Origin: Bacteroidota bacterium
GTDB lineage: Bacteria; Bacteroidota; Bacteroidia; NS11-12g; UBA955
Length of the DNA: 64,000 bases
Direction of reading: 5' to 3'
NCBI GenBank assembly: GCA_947496065.1
Contig: CANMBF010000006.1
Coordinates: 37,678-101,677, forward strand
How positions within the stretch are numbered: position 1 is the stretch's first letter; each line of letters starts with the position of its first letter. The notes beneath the pieces are model-generated. The model saw only the letters and a list, made by a program, of their open reading frames with translations, ran no database searches and had not been told where the DNA came from. Positions 28,200-37,080 of this stretch are shown in pieces. A program made the translations under genes and the position numbers.

Positions 28200-28400
28200 A
28201 TTGATTTCTTTGGTTAAATTAATTAATTGTTTACTATTAGTTATAATCTTAGAACAAAGGAGGGATTAAAGAAGTTTTAAAAAAGGGGGATTATAAGCGC
28301 GAATGTTTGTATTAAAGGTACTATTTGTACCATGGTTAATGCCTCTTTTTTTAATCTTTGTTATGTATTCGTTCTACACTTTCTATGAAGTCCTGTCGTT

Positions 28401-29507
28401 TTATTTTACTATTACCTTTATTAAACGCTGTAAATATTTATCGTCAACCGTTGCACCTAAACCCGGAGTATCCGGAACTGTAACAACTCCTTTGTTATCG
28501 TAAGTGATACCGCCAACAACTGGATCTTCAACGAACATTAATGGGGTGTCAAAGTCGCAATGAATAATGTGGTCGCTTGTCAATGCAAGATGCGCAGATG
28601 CAGTAAAACCCAACCTTGATTCTAAGAAACCACCAACTTGAATTTTTATGCCTGCATGCTCTGCAATCTCAATAATTTTTAGTGCTTTAAAAATGCCTGA
28701 TGATTTGCCTAACTTGACATTGAACAAGTCGCAAGAAGCAAAATCAATTAAGCGCTTTGCATCGTTTTGGTCGCAGCAAGATTCATCTGCCATGATTGGA
28801 ATAGGACTTTGGTTCCTCACTTTCGAAAGTTCCATAAAGTTCCATCGCGGAATTGGTTCTTCGCAATGTTGAATGTTGTAAGGGGCTAAAGCGATTAAGG
28901 TTTGTATTGCTTCGTCGGTGTCCCAACCTTGGTTTGCATCTATTCTAATGGGAATTGTTATGCCTATTTTCTCTCTGATAAGTCGTATGCGTTCTACATC
29001 TTTCTCTTTTGATTCTCCAAGTTTTACTTTAATTACTTGAAAGCCATTGTCTATTATTTTTTGGGCATCACTCACCATTTTATCTGTGTCGCCTATGCTA
29101 ACGGTGTAATCAGTAATTAAAATTTTCTTGTTGTCGCCTGAAAGAAAACGAAACAAAGGAAGGTTTGCATTTTGTGAGGCAATGTCATACAAAGCAATAT
29201 CAAATGCACTTTTGATACTTGTATTACTGTATATGACTTTGTCCATTGCCAATGCGCATACTTCAATATTCAAAGGGTCTTTTCCTATTAAAACGTGCGC
29301 TAAATATTGTCCAACGATGAAACAAGTATCCATGCTCTCTCCGTTTATTATCATGAACGGACTGCATTCACCAAAACCCGTAATGTCTTTGTCTGTTCTG
29401 ATAACTACTATAATATTTTCTGCATAGTTTAGAATCCCTAAAGAAATGACGAAAGGTTCTTTGAGTTTAATTGGCGATTTGTAAATTTCAATCTGTGATA
29501 TTTTCAA
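28401..29507 (-). CDS. Dipeptide epimerase (enolase superfamily, L-Ala-D/L-Glu epimerase-like)
   Basis: 368 residues. Enolase-superfamily catalytic set: KVKLGESKEK (base Lys), RIDANQGW, HCEEPI and MADESC (three metal ligands), NVKLGKSSG (second base Lys) and the DxD-type specificity motif HCDFDTPLMF of dipeptide epimerases. It would interconvert L-Ala-D-Glu and L-Ala-L-Glu during murein peptide recycling. The start is TTG at 29507; there is no in-frame ATG before the upstream stop. Its product would feed dipeptide breakdown, in keeping with the VanX-like peptidase at 31.6 kb. Confidence 0.92.
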   Translation of the reverse strand: MKISQIEIYKSPIKLKEPFVISLGILNYAENIIVVIRTDKDITGFGECSPFMIINGESMDTCFIVGQYLAHVLIGKDPLNIEVCALAMDKVIYSNTSIKSAFDIALYDIASQNANLPLFRFLSGDNKKILITDYTVSIGDTDKMVSDAQKIIDNGFQVIKVKLGESKEKDVERIRLIREKIGITIPIRIDANQGWDTDEAIQTLIALAPYNIQHCEEPIPRWNFMELSKVRNQSPIPIMADESCCDQNDAKRLIDFASCDLFNVKLGKSSGIFKALKIIEIAEHAGIKIQVGGFLESRLGFTASAHLALTSDHIIHCDFDTPLMFVEDPVVGGITYDNKGVVTVPDTPGLGATVDDKYLQRLIKVIVK

Positions 29508-29530
29508 TCTGATAGATTATTTAAAAAACT

Positions 29531-29574
29531 ATAACGGTTGTGCCTTGGTTCTTGCGGGGTCTGTAAGCAGTTAG
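29531..29574. repeat. Short CTAACG/GTTAG-type repeat (weak)
   Basis: Begins ATAACGGTTGTGCC and ends GTAAGCAGTTAG, like the ends of the repeats in the 50-64 kb region, but is only 44 bp long. Listed as a possible degenerate member. Confidence 0.35.
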
Positions 29575-29717
29575 AATGCATTTCTCTTTTTGTTTTTTTA
29601 TTCTCATATAGAACAGAATCTCCAGCATTACTACCTTTAGCTTTTTGATGAGTGTAACTATAAAATATAATTGAAGTCACTAATATTGCTTCGAAAATGG
29701 GTAGTATTTTTTTTTCT

Positions 29718-30464
29718 TTATTGCGTTGCTATTTTTCTGTTTACTTCGATCATCAGTACTTTCCAAGCCATGGTATCAATATTTTTGAACACATGCTCGC
29801 TTCCTCTAAAGACACCGCTTGATTTGGCAATGAGTTCGCCATTTTGTTTGGTGCCGTCTTTTTCAATAATTTCCGTTTTACCCCCTTCCAACACATACGA
29901 AATATAATCAGGGTGACGGTGCAACTTAGAGGTTTGCCCAGGCTGATAAGTGGCCATGATCACACGGATATTATTGGTATCTGCCAAAACTTGATAAATG
30001 GAAGGTTCAACGCTGGCGGCATCTTTATTGGCATCATATGGCATTTCAGCTTCATTGGGACGGATAATTTGAAAAACCAGACCTTTAATTGTCGTATTGC
30101 CAATGTTCTTTGAAAAGGCTCTGCCGCCACCTCTAATATAGGCCTGGTCTTTTATGAATTCAGAAGTGACTTTACTACCGTCTTCTCTTGTATATTCAAT
30201 AGTGCCTGGTTCAATAACATAGAGCACGTTATCAGGAAATTCGTTCATGGGAATGGAATCTCCGGCTTTAAAAGTCACTTCAAAACAGCGGAGTCCTAAG
30301 GTATCAGTTTTTAATTTAAACACATTTGGCGCAAGTTGTTCCAAGGACTGATTCATTTCTTTAGCTGTATTATTTTCAGCTGGCGATGAACATCCAGATA
30401 CTAAAAGGGTCATAATACCAGCGGCCAATAGTGGTTGTTTCAGAATTGATTTTAAAGCGTTCAT
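29718..30464 (-). CDS. Bicupin lipoprotein
   Basis: 248 residues. Lipoprotein signal ends LLVSGC. Two cupin-like halves: the first around FKAGDSIPMNEFPDNVLYVIEPG lacks the metal-binding histidines, while the second has ATYQPGQTSKLHRHPDYISYVLEGG and FRGSEHVFKN and keeps the His ligands. Probably a periplasmic binding or regulatory protein; substrate unknown. Preceded by conserved leader element B. Confidence 0.78.
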   Translation of the reverse strand: MNALKSILKQPLLAAGIMTLLVSGCSSPAENNTAKEMNQSLEQLAPNVFKLKTDTLGLRCFEVTFKAGDSIPMNEFPDNVLYVIEPGTIEYTREDGSKVTSEFIKDQAYIRGGGRAFSKNIGNTTIKGLVFQIIRPNEAEMPYDANKDAASVEPSIYQVLADTNNIRVIMATYQPGQTSKLHRHPDYISYVLEGGKTEIIEKDGTKQNGELIAKSSGVFRGSEHVFKNIDTMAWKVLMIEVNRKIATQ

Positions 30465-30484
30465 TTTTTTTTATCTTATTTTTT

Positions 30485-30545
30485 CCTACTCATTAGGCTT
30501 TTCGGTATCGCCCCGTTTTTTGGAGTGGTTTCTAGTCTCCACTTT
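30485..30545 (-). promoter_or_regulatory. Conserved leader element, copy B
   Basis: Minus-strand RNA: GTGGAGAC..CCACTCC, six A, then CGG GGC GATA CCG AAAA GCC and GAGTAGG, ending 20 nt before the ATG at 30464. CGG pairs with CCG and GGC with GCC, giving an H-type pseudoknot. It is nearly identical to copy C at 62778-62840. Confidence 0.6.
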
Positions 30546-30643
30546 TGTTAGGCAATTTTACAAATAAATATTTAAAAAACCCATCGTGGTTGTCACTGAT
30601 TAATCAACATTGTTATCTACTGTGTCGTTTTATAAACCTGCTA

Positions 30644-30717
30644 CTAACGTTTTGCAAACAAAATCAGTGAAGGTTAGGTTTGCCGATTCGCCCACCCTCG
30701 GGCGTTGCTAGTTGTGA
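30644..30717. repeat. CTAACG/GTTG-type inverted repeat (possible attC-like site)
   Basis: Starts CTACTAACGTTTTGC, the same head as the sites at 60.1 and 63.5 kb, and ends GGGCGTTGCTAGTTGTG. It contains the small hairpin CGCCCACCCTCGGGCG. Confidence 0.45.
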
Positions 30718-30729
30718 GTGGCTGCCTTC

Positions 30730-31371
30730 TTATTCTTCATGAGGTGTCAAGTTTAATTTCTTCTTTTTTTTAATGGTTGAATGATTAGAATTTATTAACC
30801 TTTTGAAATTTCGTGAGAAACGACCCTCATTTGGATATTTCCTATGTGAAGTCATATTGTTTATAATTAATGCAAACAACAGTAAAATAATAACGCCTGT
30901 CAAAACTGGAAATATAACGTATAAGTAGCCCAATGCTTTTATTTTTTCAGAACCTATCACTGCAATCAAAGTTGTTGCACCACCTGGTGGGTGCATCGTT
31001 TTTGTGTATTGCATAGCAACAATCGAAAGCGACACCGCTAAGGGTGCTGTTAACCAAATAATATCAGGCAACAATTGACAAACTGTGACACCGATTATTG
31101 CACTTATAATATGTCCACCAATTAAGTTTCTAGGCTGTGCCAGTGGACTTTGAATAACACCGTAAATTAGAACACTGGTTGCCCCAAACGAACCGATTAA
31201 AAACAGATTGTCGTTTTTGGCAAAGAAAATACTTTGTATAAAAGCAATCATGCCAATACCCAAAAAAGAACCAAGGAATGACCATAATTTTTCTTTGTAA
31301 TCAATAATCGTTTCTTTGTAAACAACGTATTTGAAAATTCTGTAAGTTCTTCTTATTTGTTTTCTAATCAT
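30730..31371 (-). CDS. HPP family membrane protein
   Basis: 213 residues. Four or five transmembrane helices with the defining His-Pro-Pro motif TMHPPGGATTLIAVIG, plus NLFLIGSFGATSVLIYG and SPLAQPRNLIGGH. HPP proteins are integral membrane proteins, some implicated in nitrite transport in phototrophs; the role here is unknown. A Lys-rich cytoplasmic tail follows the last helix. Confidence 0.92.
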   Translation of the reverse strand: MIRKQIRRTYRIFKYVVYKETIIDYKEKLWSFLGSFLGIGMIAFIQSIFFAKNDNLFLIGSFGATSVLIYGVIQSPLAQPRNLIGGHIISAIIGVTVCQLLPDIIWLTAPLAVSLSIVAMQYTKTMHPPGGATTLIAVIGSEKIKALGYLYVIFPVLTGVIILLLFALIINNMTSHRKYPNEGRFSRNFKRLINSNHSTIKKKKKLNLTPHEE

Positions 31372-31565
31372 AAGTCAAAATTAATTTTATAGGTAAGGTT
31401 TTGCACTTGCAAAGTAAGGTAATTCATTGCTGCCTATGTCCGGAATTGAAGCCCAATTTAAAAATTGAAGCACAAGTTACGAACGAATAGTTATCAAAGC
31501 TGGTCAAGCAAGGGCTAAAGATAGTGAGCAATCAAATGTGCATTGCTTCAAGGTCTCCTGACGCT

Positions 31566-32240
31566 TTATTTGATTTCCGAAAATTGTATATTCTCAATAC
31601 CATACGACTTCCAATCCTTGTAATCGAAATGCCACCATTCATAATCGTAAACGGTAAAATCATTGGCTTCCATTATACGTCTGAGCAAATCCCTCATCTT
31701 ACGTTGTTCTGCTGTTCCGCCGGTATAGCCGGGATAAGAGCGTTCGCTCATTTCGTCGTATTGACCGGTCATTTCGACTTCTTTTCCAGAAGCAATTTCG
31801 TATAGGCTTAAATCGATAGCACAGCCTCTGTTGTGCTTAGAGCCTTCTTTGGGGTTTGCCACAAACTTTTTATTTTCTTTTGACGTTATATCCCAAAACA
31901 TTTTAGTGACACTCCAAGGACGATACCCATCAAAGATGAGCAGTCCGTATCCAAATGGTTTTAAATCTTTATTGGCGTTGACTAAGGCTTCTGCGGCAGG
32001 TAGTTGTAGAAACGCTCTTGCTTCCTTATAAACCTGTCTGCCTGCAAAATTATTGCTTGTAGCATACTTAATATCCAAGTGGATGGACGAATCCAGTTTC
32101 ACTAACTCTAATAAATTGGGTGTTTTAAAATGCCCAGTTTCATGAGGTGGTTTGGTCGCACAACTATTCAAGAGCGCAAGACCTATTAACGAAAGTGTGC
32201 AAATTAAGTTATTCTTCTTTTTGTAGTAAAGTAAATTCAT
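31566..32240 (-). CDS. D-Ala-D-Ala dipeptidase (VanX/DdpX, M15D) lipoprotein
   Basis: 224 residues. Lipoprotein signal ends LLNSC. Zinc and catalytic residues are visible: Arg in IFDGYRPWSV, SKHNRGCAIDLSL (SxHxxGxAxD zinc motif) and EWWHFDY (catalytic Glu and third ligand His). Length fits. Being periplasmic and in a non-resistance context, it more likely recycles murein D-dipeptides than confers glycopeptide resistance. Confidence 0.93.
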   Translation of the reverse strand: MNLLYYKKKNNLICTLSLIGLALLNSCATKPPHETGHFKTPNLLELVKLDSSIHLDIKYATSNNFAGRQVYKEARAFLQLPAAEALVNANKDLKPFGYGLLIFDGYRPWSVTKMFWDITSKENKKFVANPKEGSKHNRGCAIDLSLYEIASGKEVEMTGQYDEMSERSYPGYTGGTAEQRKMRDLLRRIMEANDFTVYDYEWWHFDYKDWKSYGIENIQFSEIK

Positions 32241-32419
32241 ATTTATTTATGTTGTTTATTTTGTATTCTATATGGGTAGGCATCGTTTGTAGGGGTTTAA
32301 GGAGTTCCGAATTTCGAACCATAGATTTTGCAATCTTCGATAAATTATATTAGTTTCGATACACTTCAAAATACTACTAACTACCTGTTTTTTTAAGTCT
32401 ACGTTGTGCATTGTGCGTT

Positions 32420-33829
32420 CTATTCTTTAATAAATTGCTCTACAACAACGCCCTTCTCGGTCTTTACTTTTATTATATAAACGCCGCTTGATAAATTGGA
32501 TATATCAATGCAAATCTGTTTGTCTGCTGTATACATCGTTTTTATTATTTGCCCTGCAGTATTTAATATTTCTATTTTAGCATTTTGAGGGGTCTCAATT
32601 GTTAAATTATCTGTGGCAGGATTCGGATAGATTAGAATGGTCTTTAATTTATCAGATTTGGAAATTTCGGTATTAGTTGAAATTGTAAAATTTTGTGAGC
32701 AAGCAACGCCATTGTAAGTTGCCTGAAAAGTGCAAACTCCAGGTATTATTGGCAAATGTTTAGACCATCCCGCATAGCATACATTAAAAGCGTTCGTGAA
32801 AGTATAATTCCAACTGCTATAAGTGGTTCCATTCGGATTAAGTATTTTCATATCAACGCTAGAGCCCGTCGACACATCTCTGAGAAAAATAAAAAACTTG
32901 GCATAATCGGTTGGCATACCAGGACCACTAAAAGGCATTGTGTAAAATGTACTTTCGTTAGTAGTATCCGATTTTGGGCAAGCCTTCGGGATATAATCTG
33001 TAATATGAACAGATGCTTTTAAAATGGCAGGTTCAGAGGCCAGTTTTTGTGAAGTCCACCAACTGGATGCATTTAATAAATTGCATGTTCCGTAATAAGG
33101 GTCAATGCGTGTACTGGCAGTATTTCCCGACCATACTTCGAAATGCAGATGTGGGCCACTTGAACTGCCGGAGCTTGCCACCACACCTATTTTTTCGCCA
33201 ACTACTACTGTCTGACCAATCGTCTTGGATGTGATAGAATTCTTTTTCATATGCCAATACAATGCCAATGATCCATCGGCATGTTGAATTATTATGTAGT
33301 TTGCCGACAACCCGCTTCCCACGCCTACACAGTTTCTGTCAAATTCACCATCATGCTTATCAATAATTGTTCCGGCAGCTGCTGCAATAACTAATATTGA
33401 ATTACTATCTACCTTGTTAAAAGGAAATGGCCAAATGCCAATGTCGGTTCCTCCATGGCCATCGTATGAGCGCTTGCCACAATTCCAATCTTTAAAAACG
33501 CCCGATGCTGAATTTTGATCAACATAAGCACCAATAAAATAATAGCTGCAGTCAGTAAAACTTGCAGCCGTTTTCAGAGGCCAGCTGAGGCTCGTTGTTA
33601 GCAGTTGCCTTTTAATATTTAATAACTTGGCATTTTCAGCACATCGGTTTTCAATAAGTTTATAAGCCATTGCTGAAATGCATGGATCAGTTTCGTCATT
33701 TTGTTGCATTTGATTTTCTGTTGCGCCTGTACCAATAGTAAATTCTTTTGCTTGAGCATTTACGCTGGTTATCGATGTAAGAATTATTGCACTTGCGATA
33801 ATTGATAATTTCATTATTTTTTGCATCAT
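32420..33829 (-). CDS. M23-family metallopeptidase with T9SS type A sorting domain
   Basis: 469 residues. Signal peptide (cleavage near VNA|Q). The M23 domain has HGGTDIGIWPFP (HxxxD zinc ligands) and SSGPHLHFEVW (HxH). A presumptive Ig-like region follows, and the last ~75 residues are a type A sorting domain: LIYPNPATDNLTI, then LSSGVYIIKVKTEKG. Predicted secreted or surface-attached endopeptidase acting on peptidoglycan or Gly-rich peptides. Confidence 0.92.
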   Translation of the reverse strand: MMQKIMKLSIIASAIILTSITSVNAQAKEFTIGTGATENQMQQNDETDPCISAMAYKLIENRCAENAKLLNIKRQLLTTSLSWPLKTAASFTDCSYYFIGAYVDQNSASGVFKDWNCGKRSYDGHGGTDIGIWPFPFNKVDSNSILVIAAAAGTIIDKHDGEFDRNCVGVGSGLSANYIIIQHADGSLALYWHMKKNSITSKTIGQTVVVGEKIGVVASSGSSSGPHLHFEVWSGNTASTRIDPYYGTCNLLNASSWWTSQKLASEPAILKASVHITDYIPKACPKSDTTNESTFYTMPFSGPGMPTDYAKFFIFLRDVSTGSSVDMKILNPNGTTYSSWNYTFTNAFNVCYAGWSKHLPIIPGVCTFQATYNGVACSQNFTISTNTEISKSDKLKTILIYPNPATDNLTIETPQNAKIEILNTAGQIIKTMYTADKQICIDISNLSSGVYIIKVKTEKGVVVEQFIKE

Positions 33830-33977
33830 TTATAACTTCATATTAATTTAATCAATAATTATTTATTTTATCTGTATGGTTCTATTACTCTGTTTTCAAT
33901 ATCCACATTATCTATACCTTCTTCAATCATTGTTATAACCCCTTCAAACTGTGACTTAATGTGCGACAATGGTATGT

Positions 33978-34493
33978 TTAATTCGAACTTTTTGGGCGTG
34001 TCATTACCAGTGCGATAAATGATATCGCACAGACCGCCAAGGCCCACATGGTCGCTAGAAGAAAAATCGTTGAATTTAAGTCAGAAAGGTAGCCTGCTGT
34101 TGCGGCCACACTGAAGCCTGCGACTGTCCACCCTATAACTGTCATTATCCATCCTCGCCTCTTCATTTCTCGCACATGCCATGTTTCGCGGTTCAGCCGA
34201 AAAGTACCTATAATATGCACCATCGCGCTCAGACCATTATTCACCCGCCAAGCAAGATCAAGATTATCTTTAAGACTGATTATTGAAACTATCGCTAGCA
34301 GAGAGAGGAAAAGCGTACTGAGACCGGCGAATAGTAAATGGAAAACACTAGAACTATCCAGACTATTCATCGGCTTGTTCCTGCGCTCTTCATTCGTGTA
34401 AACTAGCCCTATAAAGCCAACGAGGGTTGTTGCGGTTGCGGCATAACCCAGTAGGAGAAAAAACTGGAATTGAATGAGCGTATCTGATGTCAT
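33978..34493 (-). CDS. Four-helix membrane protein, relatively GC-rich
   Basis: 171 residues with four hydrophobic segments (about 9-30, 52-70, 115-132 and 142-163). No family recognised. The DNA is visibly richer in G and C than its neighbours and uses codons such as CTC, GCC and CGC more often, so recent transfer is possible. It stands alone. Confidence 0.7.
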   Translation of the reverse strand: MTSDTLIQFQFFLLLGYAATATTLVGFIGLVYTNEERRNKPMNSLDSSSVFHLLFAGLSTLFLSLLAIVSIISLKDNLDLAWRVNNGLSAMVHIIGTFRLNRETWHVREMKRRGWIMTVIGWTVAGFSVAATAGYLSDLNSTIFLLATMWALAVCAISFIALVMTRPKSSN

Positions 34494-34608
34494 AGCGGAA
34501 TTGTTTTTTTGATTTTGAACATATTACTACTTCTATAAAGTTATTTTTTCTTCAGTTATATTTTATTAATGCACTTGTAAAGAACATATCAAGCCCCTGT
34601 TATCCAAT

Positions 34609-35508
34609 CTACTGCTCAGGCTGCGAAATTAATTCAACAAAATACATATCAATCTCACCTTTATTTTTTGCATGAATTTTGCCACGGTATTCGCAATTGA
34701 AATTGTGCTTCACGAGTTCAAAAGTAGTTTCGCTAATATTTACTTTGCCAATTTCGCCTGATGACTCCATTCTACTTGCTGTATTAACGCAATCCCCCCA
34801 TATATCGTAAGCAAATTTTTTAACACCAACGATGCCTGCAACCACAGCGCCTGTATGCACGCCAATTCGTATCTCAAAAAATAATTTTCCTTCTGATTGT
34901 TTTTTCAATTTATGTGCATGCATAAATTGTTTTATATCGAGCGCAGCATTTACTACGTCACTGGCATGTGTTTTATTGGTTGATGGAATTCCACCCGCTG
35001 CCATGTAAGAATCGCCAATCGTTTTAATTTTTTCAACGCCATATTTTTGCATGATATGATCAAATGCCGAAAAGCATTCATGGATTTCGCCAACCAATTC
35101 TTCAGGTGTTAATTTTTCGGAGAGCTGGGTAAAGCCTTTAAAGTCTGTGAACATGACCGTCACTTCATCAAAATATTTGGCATCTGCGCTGCCTTTTATT
35201 TTAAGTTCTTCGGCAACTTCTTCTGGCAGTATGTTAAATAACAAGAAGTTCGAATTTTCTTTTTCCTTTTCAATCAATTGCTTTTGTTCTTCAATGGCCC
35301 GCGTCTTTTTTTCGAGATCTTCAATATTTTCTTGAAGCATAATTGTAATAAGTCTTATTTCCTCTTCCAATCTTGAAAATTTAAATTTATTTAATTGTTC
35401 TAGACGGTCTTCGTTTTTGATAGCCAACTGTATTGCTGCTTTTTCTACATCAGAAACGACTTGATTATTTTCAATTAACTTCAGAATGCTTAAAAGATGC
35501 GGGCTCAT
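34609..35508 (-). CDS. Class III nucleotidyl (adenylyl) cyclase
   Basis: 299 residues. An N-terminal helical/coiled-coil part (to about residue 90) is followed by the NILPEEVAEELK linker and a complete class III catalytic domain: VMFTDFKGFTQ (metal Asp), KTIGDSYMAAGG (second metal Asp) and FAYDIWGDCVNTASRME (transition-state Asn and Arg). The Lys in EKIKTIGD and the Asp in AYDIWG are the adenine-selecting pair, so cAMP is the expected product. Cytosolic. It lies 10 bp downstream of the FIST gene in the same transcript. Confidence 0.93.
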   Translation of the reverse strand: MSPHLLSILKLIENNQVVSDVEKAAIQLAIKNEDRLEQLNKFKFSRLEEEIRLITIMLQENIEDLEKKTRAIEEQKQLIEKEKENSNFLLFNILPEEVAEELKIKGSADAKYFDEVTVMFTDFKGFTQLSEKLTPEELVGEIHECFSAFDHIMQKYGVEKIKTIGDSYMAAGGIPSTNKTHASDVVNAALDIKQFMHAHKLKKQSEGKLFFEIRIGVHTGAVVAGIVGVKKFAYDIWGDCVNTASRMESSGEIGKVNISETTFELVKHNFNCEYRGKIHAKNKGEIDMYFVELISQPEQ

Positions 35509-35518
35509 TTTATTAAAA

Positions 35519-36655
35519 TTAAATTTGGCTTAACAGCACTAAAGAGCAGGTCATATTGTAAAACTCAGTATTCGCGTTTTTATCAGAACCAATCTCCCCA
35601 TTGGTAAAATACCCTACAAGCGGTAAATTCCAAATATTCTGAATACCCTCAATTTCTTCCTCAATCCAAGGGCCGAGGGATAATTCGCGACCAGCACAGG
35701 AAAACAGAATCATGGCATCTGCAGTGGGTTTTTCTTTTTGATATTGTTCATACTCACTAATCAGGTTGGCCGTCACTTCAAATCCAGGCAGTAAACAAAA
35801 TTTCACTTTGGATCCCATCGGCACGCTGCCAGCAAAAACAACTGACTTATTCTCCTGATCAGCAAAAGTTGGTGTTCTCATAATTGGGTAAGTATTTTCG
35901 CGGTGAAGTTCCAACTGGAATGAGCTGGCGATGCGCAAGACAAGCTCTCCCTTTTCAACCTTGGTTAAATCAATACTGCCATAGCGAATGGCCAGGTCCA
36001 ATGCCGGCGTATCATCAATGGTATACACCACATTGCCCTCGCTTTTAGTTATGGTATGAAAGATTCCCATTGATTTCCATCCACCAACAGCCAATCCCTC
36101 CACCTTGATATGTTCTTCATCGAAGATCAACGCTACGATGGCATCATCAGAAATTTGATGACTATCAAAAACGGTGGTTTTCATCAAACTGAAATCACCT
36201 GATGCAAGACCTCCGAAAATCTTTACTTTTTTTGCTACACCTTCCAAAATACCGTCTACAACCATTTCGCCATCTGTTTTTATACCTCCTGCACCAATAA
36301 TGAATGATGGGTTTGCAAAAATCTCATTAGCCGCTTGCCCAATTGATATGGCAGTTTCTTTAGTCGTTTTGTCTCCGGTTTCTTTAAAAATAATCTTAAA
36401 ATGATCAGGATTTATCTCAAATAACATGGCAACTATGGATTCTTTATCGTAACCTCTGTCGATAAAATTTCCAAATGACGATGATCCAAAAACAGAAATT
36501 CCTTTCATTGTAAATGTATTTCTAATGCTTATCATATCAAATGATAAGGGTACGAAAACAATGGCTAAAGTAGGCTGGAAGGCACTTGCTATGCTTTCAT
36601 TTATTGCCGTTTCAATTTCGTGAGCAGAATTTCCTTTGATTGTTTTTACTTTCAT
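35519..36655 (-). CDS. FIST-domain sensory protein
   Basis: 378 residues. FIST_N (about 25-215: GSSSFGNFIDRGYDKESIV, GAGGIKTDGEMVVDG) and FIST_C (about 225-375: AMILFSCAGRELSLG, LPLVGYFTNGEIG). FIST proteins are proposed sensors of small ligands such as amino acids. It is directly upstream of the cyclase (10 bp), so the pair probably forms a ligand-to-cyclic-nucleotide switch. Confidence 0.92.
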   Translation of the reverse strand: MKVKTIKGNSAHEIETAINESIASAFQPTLAIVFVPLSFDMISIRNTFTMKGISVFGSSSFGNFIDRGYDKESIVAMLFEINPDHFKIIFKETGDKTTKETAISIGQAANEIFANPSFIIGAGGIKTDGEMVVDGILEGVAKKVKIFGGLASGDFSLMKTTVFDSHQISDDAIVALIFDEEHIKVEGLAVGGWKSMGIFHTITKSEGNVVYTIDDTPALDLAIRYGSIDLTKVEKGELVLRIASSFQLELHRENTYPIMRTPTFADQENKSVVFAGSVPMGSKVKFCLLPGFEVTANLISEYEQYQKEKPTADAMILFSCAGRELSLGPWIEEEIEGIQNIWNLPLVGYFTNGEIGSDKNANTEFYNMTCSLVLLSQI

Positions 36656-36673
36656 TTTTATTTCATTTTATTT

Positions 36674-36841
36674 TCATTTTATCCCAAATATAAGCCAAGC
36701 AAAATAGGGAAGGGTAAGTATTGTAAATATGGCAAGAGGGAACCAAAAAGTTAATGCTGCATCTATTACGTACAAAATAAAGGCAGAGCAGGGCTGCTTG
36801 GCAATAGTTTCTAATCGGCCGTTGTCAGTTACTTCTTCCAT
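36674..36841 (-). CDS. 55-residue membrane protein upstream of the FIST gene
   Basis: MEEVTDNGRLETIAK, then a hydrophobic stretch including FILYVIDAALTFWFPLAIF and a second half ending FAWLIFGIK. It probably has two short membrane segments. It ends 18 bp before the FIST start on the same strand and may head the FIST-cyclase operon. No homology is claimed. Confidence 0.45.
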   Translation of the reverse strand: MEEVTDNGRLETIAKQPCSAFILYVIDAALTFWFPLAIFTILTLPYFAWLIFGIK

Positions 36842-36922
36842 CTCTGTTCTTTGTTAATTATCATTTTTTATCAACTTTAAGCTCTGTTATCATCATAGCG
36901 CATTTAATCTTCACTCTTGCTT

Positions 36923-37076
36923 TTAACGTTTGGCATCTATAAGTGGTTGGCCTCCCTAAAGCTTTCCGAATCCAAGCCACAAAACTGTCAAGCCTGCACA
37001 AAAGTAATTGGAACATCGAGATTTCCTAACCAAAAAAAAGCATCACAATTAATTGTCTGCTGTTATACAATGACCT
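36923..37076. repeat. TTAACG...GTTAT repeat (possible attC-like site, weak)
   Basis: Begins TTAACGTTTGGC and ends GTCTGCTGTTAT, with the same end sequences and orientation as the 60-64 kb sites. Internal pairing is poor. It separates the FIST-cyclase operon from the sensor-cyclase gene. Confidence 0.35.
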
Positions 37077-37080
37077 TTCT

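Noticed and set aside
28303..28503. Plus-strand hydrophobic frame beside the dipeptide epimerase
   Set aside because: It overlaps the 3' end of the well-supported epimerase gene on the other strand and has no supporting motif.
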